A DNA stretch of 64,000 bases from positions 161,563,250 through 161,627,249 of the forward strand of contig OX578135.1 in NCBI GenBank assembly GCA_951213105.1, in the 5' to 3' direction. The position numbers were made by a program, and so were the translations under genes. This DNA is from Amaurobius ferox. Its lineage: Eukaryota > Arthropoda > Arachnida > Araneae > Amaurobiidae. Of the stretch, positions 35,759 to 45,877 are shown piece by piece. The notes beneath the pieces are model-generated. The model worked only from the letters and a program-made list of their open reading frames with translations. It made no database searches and was not told where the DNA came from. Numbering within the stretch: position 1 is the first letter of the stretch; every line of letters begins with the position of its first letter.

Positions 35759-36247
35759 CTCTAAGCCAGTGGTTCCCAAACTGGGGTCCCCGGACCCCTG
35801 GGGGTCCGCGACGAGGTTTTAGGGGGTCCGCGAACAACACGCAATATTTAACTAATAAATAGTTAGCTTTAAAAAAAATAAAATTCATTATTCTTCTCCA
35901 CTCTTTTTTCTATTTTATTTTTTTAAATAAAATAAGAATGAACTTTTTTTGTAAATAACCTTGAATTAAATATATTCATGAAATTAATTTCAACCTGATA
36001 GGTTATATCTTCAAGCAGAATTACATTGTTTGGGCGAAAGTGATTTAAGACTGAAATTATCAGATATTAAACCAAATATTACTGAGCTAATTGCAAGAAA
36101 GCAGCATCAGTGTTCCCACTAAATTATGCTTGTTGTACATATCCAATAGAAACACGCCCTTGCAATATGGTCTTAAGGGGTCCGCGAAATTTTTTTTTCT
36201 CTGAGGCGATCCGCGGACTGGAAAGTTTGGGAACCACTGCTCTAAGC
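35759..36247 (+). mobile_element. Internally deleted hAT transposon with 8-bp target duplication
   Basis: The element spans 35767-36239 (473 bp). It starts CAGTGGTTCCCAAACTGGGG and ends with the complement AGTTTGGGAACCACTG. It is flanked by perfect CTCTAAGC duplications (35759-35766, 36240-36247). Subterminal GGGGTCCGCG motifs lie at both ends. An 8-bp duplication plus CAGTGGTTCCC ends are diagnostic for hAT. The interior keeps only the last codons of a transposase (separate entry), so it is non-autonomous. Confidence 0.92.
36021..36122 (+). pseudogene. hAT transposase C-terminal tail (ZBED5/FAM200-like)
   Basis: This is the in-frame remnant of the transposase that mobilised the surrounding element. 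The translated stretch has 33 residues up to a TAA stop. It contains SDLRLKLSDIKPNITEL and then a KQHQCSH ending, matching the characteristic extreme C-terminus of ZBED5/SCAND3/FAM200-type hAT transposases (a 'L..I.PNI..L...KQ.Q.SH' pattern as I recall it). The catalytic domain and dimerisation region are absent. The frame runs in the element's plus orientation, about 115 bp before its 3' end. It is not a host gene. Confidence 0.6.
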
Positions 36248-38067
36248 GACTTGTTCTCATTTTTCTCTATAATCCCTAATTTCGAGTTCGTTTAGTTTTT
36301 TAGAAATTTTTGACGATGTTTTTTTACCGAGCATATAGATAGAGGCTGAGAATAAGAATGTGTGTGCTTTTCAAATAAATTGATAACATAATTAGAAGTA
36401 TTTTTAATATGTATCAAAAATGAATGCATTCATTTTACATTAAATTTATATTAAAAAAAAAAATACTGCCAGTTACTTTGTCCGATATTTTAGAAAAGGC
36501 ACAAACATTCTTATTCTCAGCATCTACATATATGCTCGGTAAAAAGTTCTAAAAATTAAACGAGCTGGAGGTATGAAAGTAGCTGCTGCGAGGGAAAATA
36601 TCTTATAATATACTGCGCGCGCGCACATACACACCTTTCTAAAAGTGTTTAAAATTGGTGCAGTAGGTCATGCAGGTTCATGTTTATCCACCCAATTTAG
36701 AAAACTTTCAGGAAAACAATATTTCTCTATACAACAGTATGAGAAAGTAAAAAGGATATAGGGAAAGTAATCTGCTCTTTCTGGGAGTATTACGATCTTT
36801 CAATGTGTATCATTGATGTCAATCAAGGCCGTCCATATCTGTATGTGTGTGTGGTGGGGACACTTGGTTGAAGGGGCTCGGGAATAGACATATAATGGAT
36901 ATCTTTTACGTCTATGGATCGAGGAGTAGGGGGGGGGGGGAGGAGGAAGCTACCCTTATTTTTCTTAGGAATGGAAAAACACAAAAAATTCCACAAGGAG
37001 GGGAAAATCCAGTATAGAGGGAAGACCGTGACCGTGACAATTGTTAATAAAGGGGGGAGGCACAATTTGTATGGGCGGCCTCGTGTCAATCTCATTTTTT
37101 CTGACAAAGTGCGATACAACGACCTCGGTAACTACTTGGAAAAAATGTATTTCGGAAGGAACTAATATATCTGGGTGCACTCTGACACTGAGGCGCCTCT
37201 TGTCACTTTCGCCTCTTGGTATCGGAAGTCGCTCTCGTGTTTTGAGGAAAGCAGCCTTCTCGGAATTTGAAGAAAGCCATGCGGAAAGATCGCTCAAAAT
37301 AGAGAAGCTTTCGGCATTCTTCGCATTTCTTTATGGGCCCCGGGAAAACGATATGGGCCATTGGAACAAATCTTTCTCCGAAATTTAGAAGCGGTCCAAA
37401 CAGATGCGTCAAGGGAAGGAAAATACCTGATGTGAGAATAACCACTCGACCAAGGGTGCAATTTTAAAAGTTCTTGGGGAGAGGGCCAAAGGACAACTTA
37501 GGGGGAGCAAAAGCTATGGACTATTGTTTTAAATACGATTTGGCAAGAATAATACTTAAGGAATATGATAACATGGACATCCTTGAGAGATGAAAGCTTA
37601 TCCAGCGCCCCCCCCCCTCCCCAAATGTTGCTCTTCCACGAGACTTTCCATACTTCTCATATCAACATATTAATTTATTCTTGAGTTAATTTGTCTTCAC
37701 CTTTCCATCTTAAATTTAGAATAATAATTCGCGTTCTAATCAAGCGGTGTACAATAAATTCTCTCTAGTTCTTTTTTTACACAATATATTATCGCACCCC
37801 CCCCCCCCCCTCCTAGAGAGAAAGAGCGAGGGATATATTTTCAAAAGTGTTCTAAATGTATTCGGGGGGTGGGGGGTGGGGAGGCTCCGTTTGCTTTACC
37901 GTCAAAATCTCGAATTCGTATATTTTCGCGGAAACACTTTTTTTTTTGTTACAATAATATGAAAATGCAGAAAGCAAAATAGCTCAGAAGTAACACGGAA
38001 GAACCTAACCTAAATAATATGCTAAGCTATCAAGGTACACTTAAAACCGCAGAAAACCTTCGATTAA
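36248..38067. other. Intergenic DNA with poly-G/C tracts, no gene
   Basis: It contains S-like terminal motifs near 36722-36755 ('tttctctataca', 'gagaaagtaaaaa'), a G12-type tract near 36930, C-tracts near 37603 and 37800, and G-tracts near 37865. The overlapping open frames on both strands at 36820-37450 resemble no known protein, so I do not call them. Confidence 0.35.
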
Positions 38068-38331
38068 CTACAACATGCAGTAAAATGTAAGAGTGCAAGT
38101 CGGTTTCGAAGGCAAGAAAAAGCCTTCTTCTTCAGCACGAGCCATAAGCGCGGCCCCAGTTATTCAAGCAAATTTGGCATCTGTGGTAGAATAGCACACG
38201 TGGAGAAAAGGTGCCATTACTGCGAGGGTAAATGGAAACAGGTAAAACCAAAGGGGCAGGCGCAGGATACTGTACAAACTGGAGAGGAAAGAAATAATAG
38301 CAGAAAACAAGGAAAGAAACCGAGGTGGTAA
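38068..38331 (+). pseudogene. CCHC zinc-knuckle fragment (gag/ORF1-like)
   Basis: This is an open stretch of 87 codons ending at TAA 38329-38331, with no start. It includes SSKFGICGRIAHVEKRC, which fits the retroelement zinc knuckle C-x2-C-x4-H-x4-C with the first Cys replaced by Phe (TTT at 38173-38175 where TGT is expected). Cys at 38182, His at about 38197 and Cys at about 38212 are kept. A second HYC motif and a basic tail follow. The last about 15 codons already belong to the first unit of the downstream 158-bp satellite, so coding and satellite are fused. It is most likely a relic of a retrotransposon gag or LINE ORF1. The call rests on a short motif. Confidence 0.4.
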
Positions 38332-39705
38332 GTGAAAGATTAGCAGACTGATTAAAAACAATTAATTAGAGAGTAAACCTACTAAAATGGTAACGTAAGT
38401 AACATCAGACATTGAAACTAGCTGCAAAAGACGCAACGAAGAAGAAATAATAGCAGAAAACAAAGAGTGGAAAGAAACCGATGCCTTAGTGAAAGATTAG
38501 CAGACCGATTAGAAACAATTAATTAGAGGGTAAACCAACTAAAATGATAACGGAAGTAACCTCAGACATTGAAACTAGCTGCAAAAGACGCAAAGAAGAA
38601 GAAATAATAGCAGAAAACAAAGAGTGGAAAGAAACCGATGCCGTAAGTGAAAGATTAGCAGACCGATTAGAAACAATTAATTAGAGGGTAAACCAACTAA
38701 AATGATAACGGAAGTAACCTCAGACATTGAAACTAGCTGCAAAAGACGCAAAGAAGAAGAAATAATAGCAGAAAACAAAGAGTGGAAAGAAACCGATGCC
38801 GTAAGTGAAAGATTAGCAGACCGATTAGAAACAATTAATTAGAGGATAAACCAACTAAAATGATAACGGAAGTAACCTCAGACATTGAAACTAGCTGCAA
38901 AAGACGCAAAGAAGAATAAATAATAGCAGAAAACAAAGAGTGAAAGAAACCGATGCTGTAAGTGAAAGCTTAGCAGACCGATTAGAAACAATTAATTAGA
39001 GGATAAACCAACTAAAATGATAACGGAAGTAACCTCAGACATTGAAACTAGCTGCAAAAAACGCAAAGAAGAAGAAATAATAGCAGAAAACACAGAGTGG
39101 AAAGAAACCGATGCCGTAAGTGAAATATTAGCAGACCGATTAGAAACAATTAATTAGAGGGTAAACCAACTAAAATGATAACGGACGTAACCTCAGACAT
39201 TGAAACTAGCTGCAAAAGACGCAAAGAAGAAGAAATAATAGCAGAAAACAAAGAGTAGAAAGAAACCGATGCCGTAAGTGATAGATTAGCAGACCGATTA
39301 GAAACACTTAGAGAGTAAACTTACTAAAATGGTAATGGAAATAAAACATCAGACATTTAGGTTAGCTGCAAAAAATGCAAACAAGAAGAAGAAATAATAG
39401 CAGAAAACTAAAGTATGAAAAGAAACCGAGGTGGTAAGTAAAAGGTTAGCAGATTGATTAGAAACACTTAATTTGAGAGCAAACCTACTAAAATGGTAAC
39501 GGAAGTAACCTCAAACATTTAAACGAACAGTAAAAGACGCAAACAAAAAGAAGAAGAAATAATAGCAGAAAACAAAGAGTGGAAAGAAACCGATGCCGTA
39601 AGTGAAATATTAGCGGACCGATTAGAAACAATTAATTAGAGAGTAAACCTACTGAAATGGTAACGGAAGTAACACCAGACATTTGAGTCAGCTGCAAAAG
39701 ATACA
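38287..39705 (+). repeat. Satellite of about 158 bp, about nine units
   Basis: Units share 'gaagaaataatagcagaaaa', 'gaaaccgatgccgtaagtga', 'cagaccgattagaaacaatt' and 'ctcagacattgaaactagct'. The units starting near 38441, 38598, 38756 and 38917 give periods of 157-161 bp. Terminal units are more diverged than central ones. Each unit contains a frame of about 30 codons (core ENKEWKETDAVSERLADRLE) ending at the same TAA, and a GTAAGT hexamer. Confidence 0.85.
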
Positions 39706-40479
39706 GCCAAAAAAATAAAGAAAACAACAGTAAATGAAAGAAATGAAGGAACATTTAATACAGATTCGGTGCCTTTAAACACTCATTTTATATTATTTCA
39801 CGCGATATAATGAAACCATTCCATGTCAACGCATACAAATGACAAAGGAGAAATAAACAAAGTCTGCAAGTAAAATGAGTATCCAGAAAAACGGGAACCG
39901 CTTTAAATTCTTTTCCGCCCGAGAGAAGTGTCGGTAGTAAAGAGAGCGTTTCCCTTTTGTTTTTAATGACCTGCATAGAAGGCGTCCAATTCTCTAAATG
40001 CCTCAGATAAACAAATTCCACGACACCCGGAAGATCCTATCAGAGTGTCTCACGTTACACATCCACTGATCATTCAACATGCGAATTCTCACGGTTTTGT
40101 CTTCGCCCCATTGATCCACATCCAGTCATCTGCAGATCGACCACCAGGGATCAGTATGTCACAATCTTCTGCATGAGTTGCAGAGTTGAGATTATACACA
40201 GAAAAATGTAATATCCCATAGCAACATGCAACCAATATCAAAATGTGGACATTTTATCCATATCGGGCCAATACTGGCTTTCAATACTGTGAATGAACAA
40301 AATGTCTACATTTCCATACTGTGTACACGGGCCAAAATTTCACCCGCTCCAACAGATCGAAAGAAATTTCGAATGTCGAATCTGAGTTCGGCTAGACACG
40401 AAGACCCTAAAGTCTCTGTCCGAAATGATATTTATCCAAATGTGTCGAAAACTTGGAATCAAATGTGTGCAATTTTTTC
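39706..40479. other. Intergenic DNA, no gene recognised
   Basis: Mixed-composition unique-looking sequence. No supported reading frame or RNA gene. Confidence 0.35.
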
Positions 40480-40544
40480 ACTTAGATTTGTTCTCTTTTC
40501 TCGTAGGTCGGACGGTCTGGGTCTCAAACAAACTTAGATTTGTT
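40480..40544 (+). mobile_element. Minimal SINE tail insertion with 13-bp target duplication
   Basis: Only 39 bp of SINE 3' end (40493-40531, with GTAGGTCGGACGGTCTGGG and CAAACAA) lie between perfect ACTTAGATTTGTT duplications (40480-40492, 40532-40544). This is an extreme 5' truncation. Confidence 0.85.
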
Positions 40545-40712
40545 ATAAAAGTTGTGTTTTTTAAATATTTATTATTACATAGATGAAATCAACAAAATAA
40601 TTTCATGTACTCTAAGTTTCGTTTCTAAATTTTTGAAACATTAAATCCATCTGGCCGAACCCGGAAGGAGCCTAAAACGGTACCTGATCCGAACTCTTCT
40701 TTCTCCTTCTGC

Positions 40713-40999
40713 TATCCAGACCGTCCGAACTACCCGGAAGTGTAAGATATCGTCTGTTCGAACGGAAAGTGCCACCCAATTTAGACCAGAACTCAGGGGA
40801 TGGGTGGGGGGGGGGGGCGCAATCCTCAGGGATCGAACCCTCCTTCTCCTACCACCAACCTCTCGAAAGAACTTACGAACCCACATGTGTAACGTGCCCA
40901 TACTTCGCGTGAACACGAGGACAGTTTGGGCAGGCCGAGAATCGAACTCGGGTCGTTCGAATGCAACCCCCGTGTGCTAACCATTAGGCGGTCCCACCC
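40713..40999 (-). mobile_element. Diverged tRNA-SINE, minus strand
   Basis: On the minus strand, the head with A-box-like TAATGGTTAGCACACG and B-box GAGTTCGATTC lies at 40999-40930. The body with 'gttcgtaagttctttcgag' and the tail 'gttcggacggtctgg' near 40713 follow. A G10 tract has grown inside the body (about 40808). It is older than the satellite monomers. Confidence 0.7.
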
Positions 41000-41786
41000 A
41001 CTTGATTTGAACTCTTTAGGAGTCCAAGACTACACCCCATACATATACAGGCATCTTTCTAAAGGTCTTGCAAATGTGTTCAAATATCAGAATGTGCTCT
41101 TCCGTTAAAATCTCAATTTTCTATAAAACAATACTTTTCTTATACAGTAATATGAGCAAGTATGAAAAGAACAGCATCTTATGCGCCCCTTAGGGTTCTT
41201 TGCGACATTACAGCAAGACATGTGTTTTCTCCGCCGGCCTGTTCCTGGAAATAGGTTATGTTATGCTCTCTTGACATCTGCCAGTTGGAACATCTCTGCA
41301 GTTGACAGATGGTTGTGCCAGGGGAGAGACTGACTCCCTTGCCAAGAAAAATGGAGGCATATTTCGAACCACTGCTGCTATTACAAACTGAAATGTTCAG
41401 CGATGACTATTTTTCGTCGTGTTACACAAATGTGTAGGTTCAAATGTTACTAAAAATATCAAATGCTGCCATTCATATTTCTGTTGTATGTAGTATATTT
41501 TTAATTCCATATGCTGTAGACGGAGTCGCGCTGTTATCACATTTTTCTTTTGATTTCAATTGGCGATAAAGAATAAATTTTGGCGATTTTTATTAGGAGT
41601 TGGCGACATAAGAGTAGGCAAGTTCTCGGAAAGGGGAGATTGTTGTGTCAACTTCTTCAACTGTCAAAGGTAATTTTCGTTTAGGCAATGGTGGGTGTAT
41701 GGAGAACCAATGTAAATTTTAAACCAATGGGAGAATTATGATCACAAAAACTCTTCCCTACGTGTCCCTAAGGTTGGCGATTATTA
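41000..41786. other. Repeat remnants, no gene
   Basis: An S-like 3' stem-loop remnant lies at 41128-41168 ('acaatacttttcttatacag'). A fragment with 'ttggcgac' motifs related to S1 interiors lies at 41560-41625. Nothing coding recognised. Confidence 0.35.
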
Positions 41787-42610
41787 TTACCTGTCCTAAG
41801 GTAACTTCCTTTTAGGACACGCCCGGTAAGAGCGCGAAAAAGAATAAGGCCGTGAGTATAATAAACATTAATTTATTTACACTATATAAAATATTTACAA
41901 GAATTGATTCAAAATATTCAAAATGAAAGTATACCCCTTTAAGATAACAAATAAACAATTACAAACGTATATGTAGTCTCATAGACTAAAATGTGAAAGA
42001 TGGTAATTAAAAATTAAATTTAAAAATATGAAATATTTAAATATCCCTAACCCGGAGAGAGAAGTAAAAAGTACAAATCAGGCACAGGCCCTTAAATGTG
42101 GAACTCACCGAACCATCGCCGAATAAACGACATCTCTCTGAACAGCATTTTTCAGAGGACCTTGTTATGAACACTTCTTTACTCACTCCAAAAAAGTTCC
42201 TTCTCCTCGCTCCTCTTTTAAATTCTGAAAAACTCTCTCTCTCCAAGATTTTAAAACACGCCCCTGAGGCGCATACAAACATCCCATTGGATTCAGGGTC
42301 TTGACCCCTTGACCCCAAAGCACCGCCATTGGCTTTAGGCCTTCCAAAAACAAAAAGCCCCTTCTCAAGCCCCTGCGAAACTGATATTCCTTCGGCCACT
42401 AATTCAAAGTCGCCGAGGACCCTATGACCCTTCCGAAAAGGACGTTAAATCTTTCGGTACGAATCCGAGATCCAAAGCAGCTTCGACATCCTGGTTTTCT
42501 ATTTCGAGTGCAGATGGCCGAACGAAAAGGCTGACCCCCAAAATAAATAAGAAGACTCTAGGTCGCATTCCCGAAAATATTGGCTCATGGGTTTACCATG
42601 CGACATTACC
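41787..42610 (-). mobile_element. Solo LTR with 5-bp target duplication
   Basis: The element spans 41792-42605 (814 bp) and starts TGTCCTAAGG and ends CATGCGACA on the plus strand (TGTC..GACA). It is flanked by TTACC at 41787-41791 and 42606-42610. No internal retrotransposon sequence lies on either side, so this is a solo LTR left by recombination between two LTRs. Minus orientation is preferred, because an AATAAA followed by a short AT-rich segment then lies about 95 bp from the 3' end. The open frames inside (for example 42037-42399 minus) are incidental. Confidence 0.75.
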
Positions 42611-42619
42611 TTCTTGAAA

Positions 42620-43187
42620 GATAAAATGCAATGCTTAGATTATATTAAAACTAAATTTAATACCCAATAAACCATAGAATATATTTTTTATTTTAATCCA
42701 AAATATTTTTGGTGCTGCCATCTGTTGTCGTAGGTTAATTCATACCGATTATTTTTATTTTTTAACGAACATTTTTAAATATCTATTTCTTCTAATACAG
42801 TATTAAATACAACAACAGATCATATATAATAATGCCACAATCACGGAAAGGTAATTTCCCATTTTATAAATTTAATAAGGGGATCTGAATGTACATCACT
42901 GAGGACTGCAGCTTTGTCTACAAGTTCCTTCGTCTTCAAGTCCAAGTTCAATTACATTTCCGTGATTGTGGCATTATTATATATGATCTGTTGTTGTATT
43001 TAATAGCGTATTAGAAGGAATAGACATTTAAAAAATGTTCATTAAAAAATAAAAATAGTCGGTATGAATTAAATTACGACAACAGATGGCAGCACCAAAA
43101 ATATTTTGAATTAAAATAAAAAATATATTCTATGTTTTATTGGGTATTAAATTTAGTTTCAATATAATCTAAGCATTGCATTTTATC
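42620..43187. mobile_element. Foldback element with 230-bp arms
   Basis: The left arm 42620-42849 and right arm 42957-43187 are near-perfect reverse complements (shared cores GATAAAATGCAATGCTTAGA, TGGTGCTGCCATCTGTTGTC, TGCCACAATCACGGAAA). A spacer of about 107 bp separates them. Only a handful of differences are visible. It abuts the solo LTR with a 9-bp gap. No target duplication could be defined. A transcript would form a long hairpin. Confidence 0.85.
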
Positions 43188-44468
43188 TATCAGAAAATAT
43201 TTCGCAACTGTTTGAGCAGAATTTCGGCGAAAAACGTGTGCCGCGAAAGTTAACAAAGAGCGGATAGGAAAAAGTTTTACTGACGCTCACCCAAAAACTG
43301 TAATCCGAGTTTCCAACAGATTTACAAAATTACCGATTGGGAAAAGAAAAACTTTTTTTAGAGCGACGTCTGTGCGCATGTGTGTCCGTCTTCAACGACT
43401 CTATGCGCAATCCACTCTAGCTCAAAAAGTTACCGTATCCCCATTTAACTGGCATAACAAACGGATGCAATTGCTGCATAAACACTTACTAAGGACCACA
43501 ATTTAATAATGCTCCCCTAATAACATGCGGGTTCTGTGACTAATAACTTGACCGCTGTAACCTCGCGTAGACCGGGTTTAATTTTGAAGAAATGTGTAGT
43601 GTTGGTAGAACTGAATTTGTTAATTTCCATAGAGGTTTACAAAAGTGTTGGCACATAACAAGTTTTCTTTCTGCTATTGCAAATGTCGACTATTCCATGC
43701 TGGTGAGCGCATAAAAACAGCAATCATGGAAGATGTTATCTGCAATGGAAACGCAATTCTAACTTTGGGGGCGCTACCTAAAGGTGTGTTGTTCTAGGAC
43801 CATAAAACATAGGTTGGCATCTTACCAAAATGTGTTCAAAATCTTAAGTTGTTCTGGGGGTCAGAATTTCGAATGCTAAAATTTTCGGTAAAACAATATT
43901 TTCTCAATAGAAATAGTAGGTGAAAGTAAAACTCCAGTTTTATGGCGACATTGACAGTTTTTCTTTATATAATATAGTTTCGAACTATTGAATTTAAAGT
44001 ATCAACTTTTGTGAGCAGAGTCTTGTTGATAGATATTGTTATCAACCAAATAAAAATCACCGCAGACAGAAAAGCCCCATAATTAGAATATGGTAGATGA
44101 TACTACTATGGGTGTCCATAGGGTGGGTAAGGGGGCACTTGCCATACCCTGGAAGTTGAAGGTTTCAAAGGCAGGCATCAAGCTAGTCGAACATCTTATT
44201 CTTGAGTTTGCACCCTCCTGGAATAAGTTCTATGTGCACCCATGGATACTCTACGGAATTTGCAGATTATAAGGAAAGGACAGTGTTGTTTTCTTACAAG
44301 TTGAGTTCTCTGCAGAGAAAGAGTTCTTGCTATGAAACAGATTTTGCAGAATAATATGCTGCATGTATGCGATTATTCAAAAGATATATGCTCGTGTATA
44401 AAACTGACTTCCAGAATTTTTATTGGCCTGAAAATCTTATCTTATTCCAGCCATACGCCTATACTTCC
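43188..44468. other. Repeat remnants, no gene
   Basis: An S-like degraded element with 'gcgacgtctgtgcgca' near 43370 and a terminal-type motif near 43896-43932 ('aacaatattttctc', 'ggtgaaagtaaaa') can be made out. No supported gene. Confidence 0.35.
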
Positions 44469-44502
44469 AATTATGTGAAAGTTTTCACATAATTGTGTCA
44501 AG

Positions 44503-44620
44503 GCCAACGACCGTACCGTGCTGAAAACACCGGTTCTCGTTAGATCACCGAAGTCAGGCAGCATCGGGCGCGGTTAGTACTTGGGTGGGTGACCACCTGG
44601 GAACACCGCGTGTTGTTGGC
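44503..44620 (+). rRNA. 5S rRNA sequence (retroposed, probably pseudogene)
   Basis: This is a 118-nt sequence starting GCCAACGACC and ending GTGTTGTTGGC, so helix I pairs fully. The landmarks CACCGGTTCTCGT, GATCACCGAAG, GCATCGGGCGCGG, TTAGTACTTGGGTGGGTGAC and GGGAACACCGCGTG are all in 5S order. Compared with the animal consensus from memory, changes include TA for CC before GATCACC, CAGG for TAAG in the A-box region, and G for A in box C. It is followed by TCTTTTC, a weak pol III terminator. Location inside a SINE-type target duplication shows it is not part of a 5S gene cluster. It could still act as an internal type 1 pol III promoter. Confidence 0.85.
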
Positions 44621-44627
44621 TCTTTTC

Positions 44628-44889
44628 GGGCGCGGCAGCCCAGTGGTTAGCGCGCGATTCTCGCCGCTGCCAGAACTGCCGCCGTGTTCATGCGGAGTAC
44701 GATCACGTTAAACATGTGGGTCCGTAAGTCCTTCCGAGAGGTTGGTGGTAGGGGAAGGAGGGTACGGTCCCTGTGGATGCCTCCCCCACTGGGTTCTGGT
44801 CTAAATTGGGTGGCACTTCCCGGCCGTCCAAACAGTTAGCTTACACCTTTCTGGTAGGTCGGACGGTCTGGGTCTCAACAACAACAACA
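44628..44889 (+). mobile_element. tRNA-SINE part of the chimera, B box deleted
   Basis: The standard head start (GGGCGCGGCAGCCCAGTGG) is followed, after GTTAGCGCGCG, by a 28-bp deletion relative to satellite monomers. The deletion removes the GGCCCGGGTTCG region and with it the B box. The normal body follows ('cacgttaaacatgtgggtcc', 'cctcccccactgggttctgg'), then the tail 'ggtcggacggtctgggtctc' and (CAA)4. Without a B box its own type 2 promoter should be inactive. Confidence 0.85.
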
Positions 44890-44943
44890 TAATTGTGTCA
44901 CTATTGAACCATGGTGTGATATACAAGATTGCAGCGAAGGTCC

Positions 44944-45767
44944 TTCCTCAGGCCAATATCTCACGAACTATGTACTTGTGCCGTTGTATAGGAAACCCCC
45001 TGTGGGCACACACAATGAAACCGGGGGGGGGGGGGGTGCCGTGGCCATGTTTTGTGGGTTTAGGGGCCCATCTTCCCTTTCGTTGCTAGGGGGGGGGGGA
45101 GAAGTCAATTAGAAAGTTGTTGAGTTAATGAAATTTAATACAAAAATGTTTTAGTTCCATAACAAAAGATGGAAAGGGACACTCCAAATGCGAAAAATAC
45201 ACGGAAAGCTGTCTGATTCAGTGTCCGGGGAATATTTATACACATTTGAAATGTCGTTCTTTGTATTGATTCCGCAGAGTACACAAACGGCATGCGAGGG
45301 AGGTATACCAACACTTTGTGAAACAGTGACGGGAATCAAACGCTTTATTACACTTATGGAAGCCCGTCATATTTGCATACAGGTTTCAGCACTTCAGTCT
45401 TTCAGTGTACTTAAGGAAGGGAAATTGTATGTTATGCATTTATACATTCACATATTGTTGTCTTGTCTAAATATCCGGGTGTGGCTTCCCGATGTTTTGA
45501 TGTTCTGGAGGGGGGGGGGAGTCCCGGCCCCTTTCCATCTTTTGCTATGAAACCGGATCATATTTCTACTACATTTGATCGTCCTACAACTTTCTAATTG
45601 ACTCCACCCCCCCCCCCATTATCTGCAAAAGGGACCGAGATGAGACCCCCTAACCTAAAAAAAAACTGGGGCCAGGGAGTCCCCCCTGGTCTCATTGTGT
45701 GGTCTCATTTCTTATACAACGGCACAAGAAGTAGCTGCCATACTTCGTGAGATATTGGCCTGAGGAA
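44944..45767. mobile_element. Foldback element with embedded poly-G/poly-C tracts
   Basis: The ends are TTCCTCAGGCCAATATCTCA and its complement at 45743-45767. Further matching blocks pair inward: 'acttgtgccgttgtata' with 'tatacaacggcacaag', and 'tcaattagaaagttgt' with 'acaactttctaattga'. G-runs near 45030 and 45091 face C- or G-runs near 45510 and 45609. The centre (about 45190-45500) is not palindromic and encodes nothing recognised. The 120-codon plus-strand frame at 45188-45550 has no known relatives. Confidence 0.7.
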
Positions 45768-45877
45768 AGACTGTTTGTAACCCTGTATATAAGTTTTAAA
45801 TAATACTATTGGTTGTCCCATTTTACTTTCTTTCCTGGAATTCCATATACCTGTTAATAATACTAGCAGAAAAAAAA

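Larger units (their letters stand above)
44488..44900 (+). mobile_element. Chimeric 5S rRNA-tRNA SINE retroposon with 13-bp target duplication
   Basis: A composite unit of about 389 bp comprises 5S rRNA (44503-44620), a TCTTTTC linker (44621-44627) and SINE (44628-44889). It is flanked by perfect 13-bp copies of CATAATTGTGTCA (44488-44500 and 44888-44900, sharing CA with the tail). The duplication brackets the 5S and SINE together, so both were inserted in one retroposition event from one RNA. The left duplication overlaps a perfect palindrome with 12-bp arms (44469-44494). Confidence 0.85.

Noticed and set aside
36823..37445. Overlapping open frames of 80-115 codons on both strands.
   Set aside because: No recognisable family, low-complexity G tracts inside, and equal openness on both strands.
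38287..39705. Repetitive protein gene.
   Set aside because: The frame is interrupted by a stop in every unit and unit lengths (157-161 bp) do not preserve frame.
42037..42399. A 120-codon minus-strand gene.
   Set aside because: It is wholly inside the solo LTR, has no domain and overlaps frames on the opposite strand.
44503..44620. Genuine host 5S rRNA gene with a SINE inserted downstream.
   Set aside because: The target duplication lies upstream of the 5S, not between 5S and SINE, so the 5S belongs to the inserted unit. The sequence also has several control-region changes.
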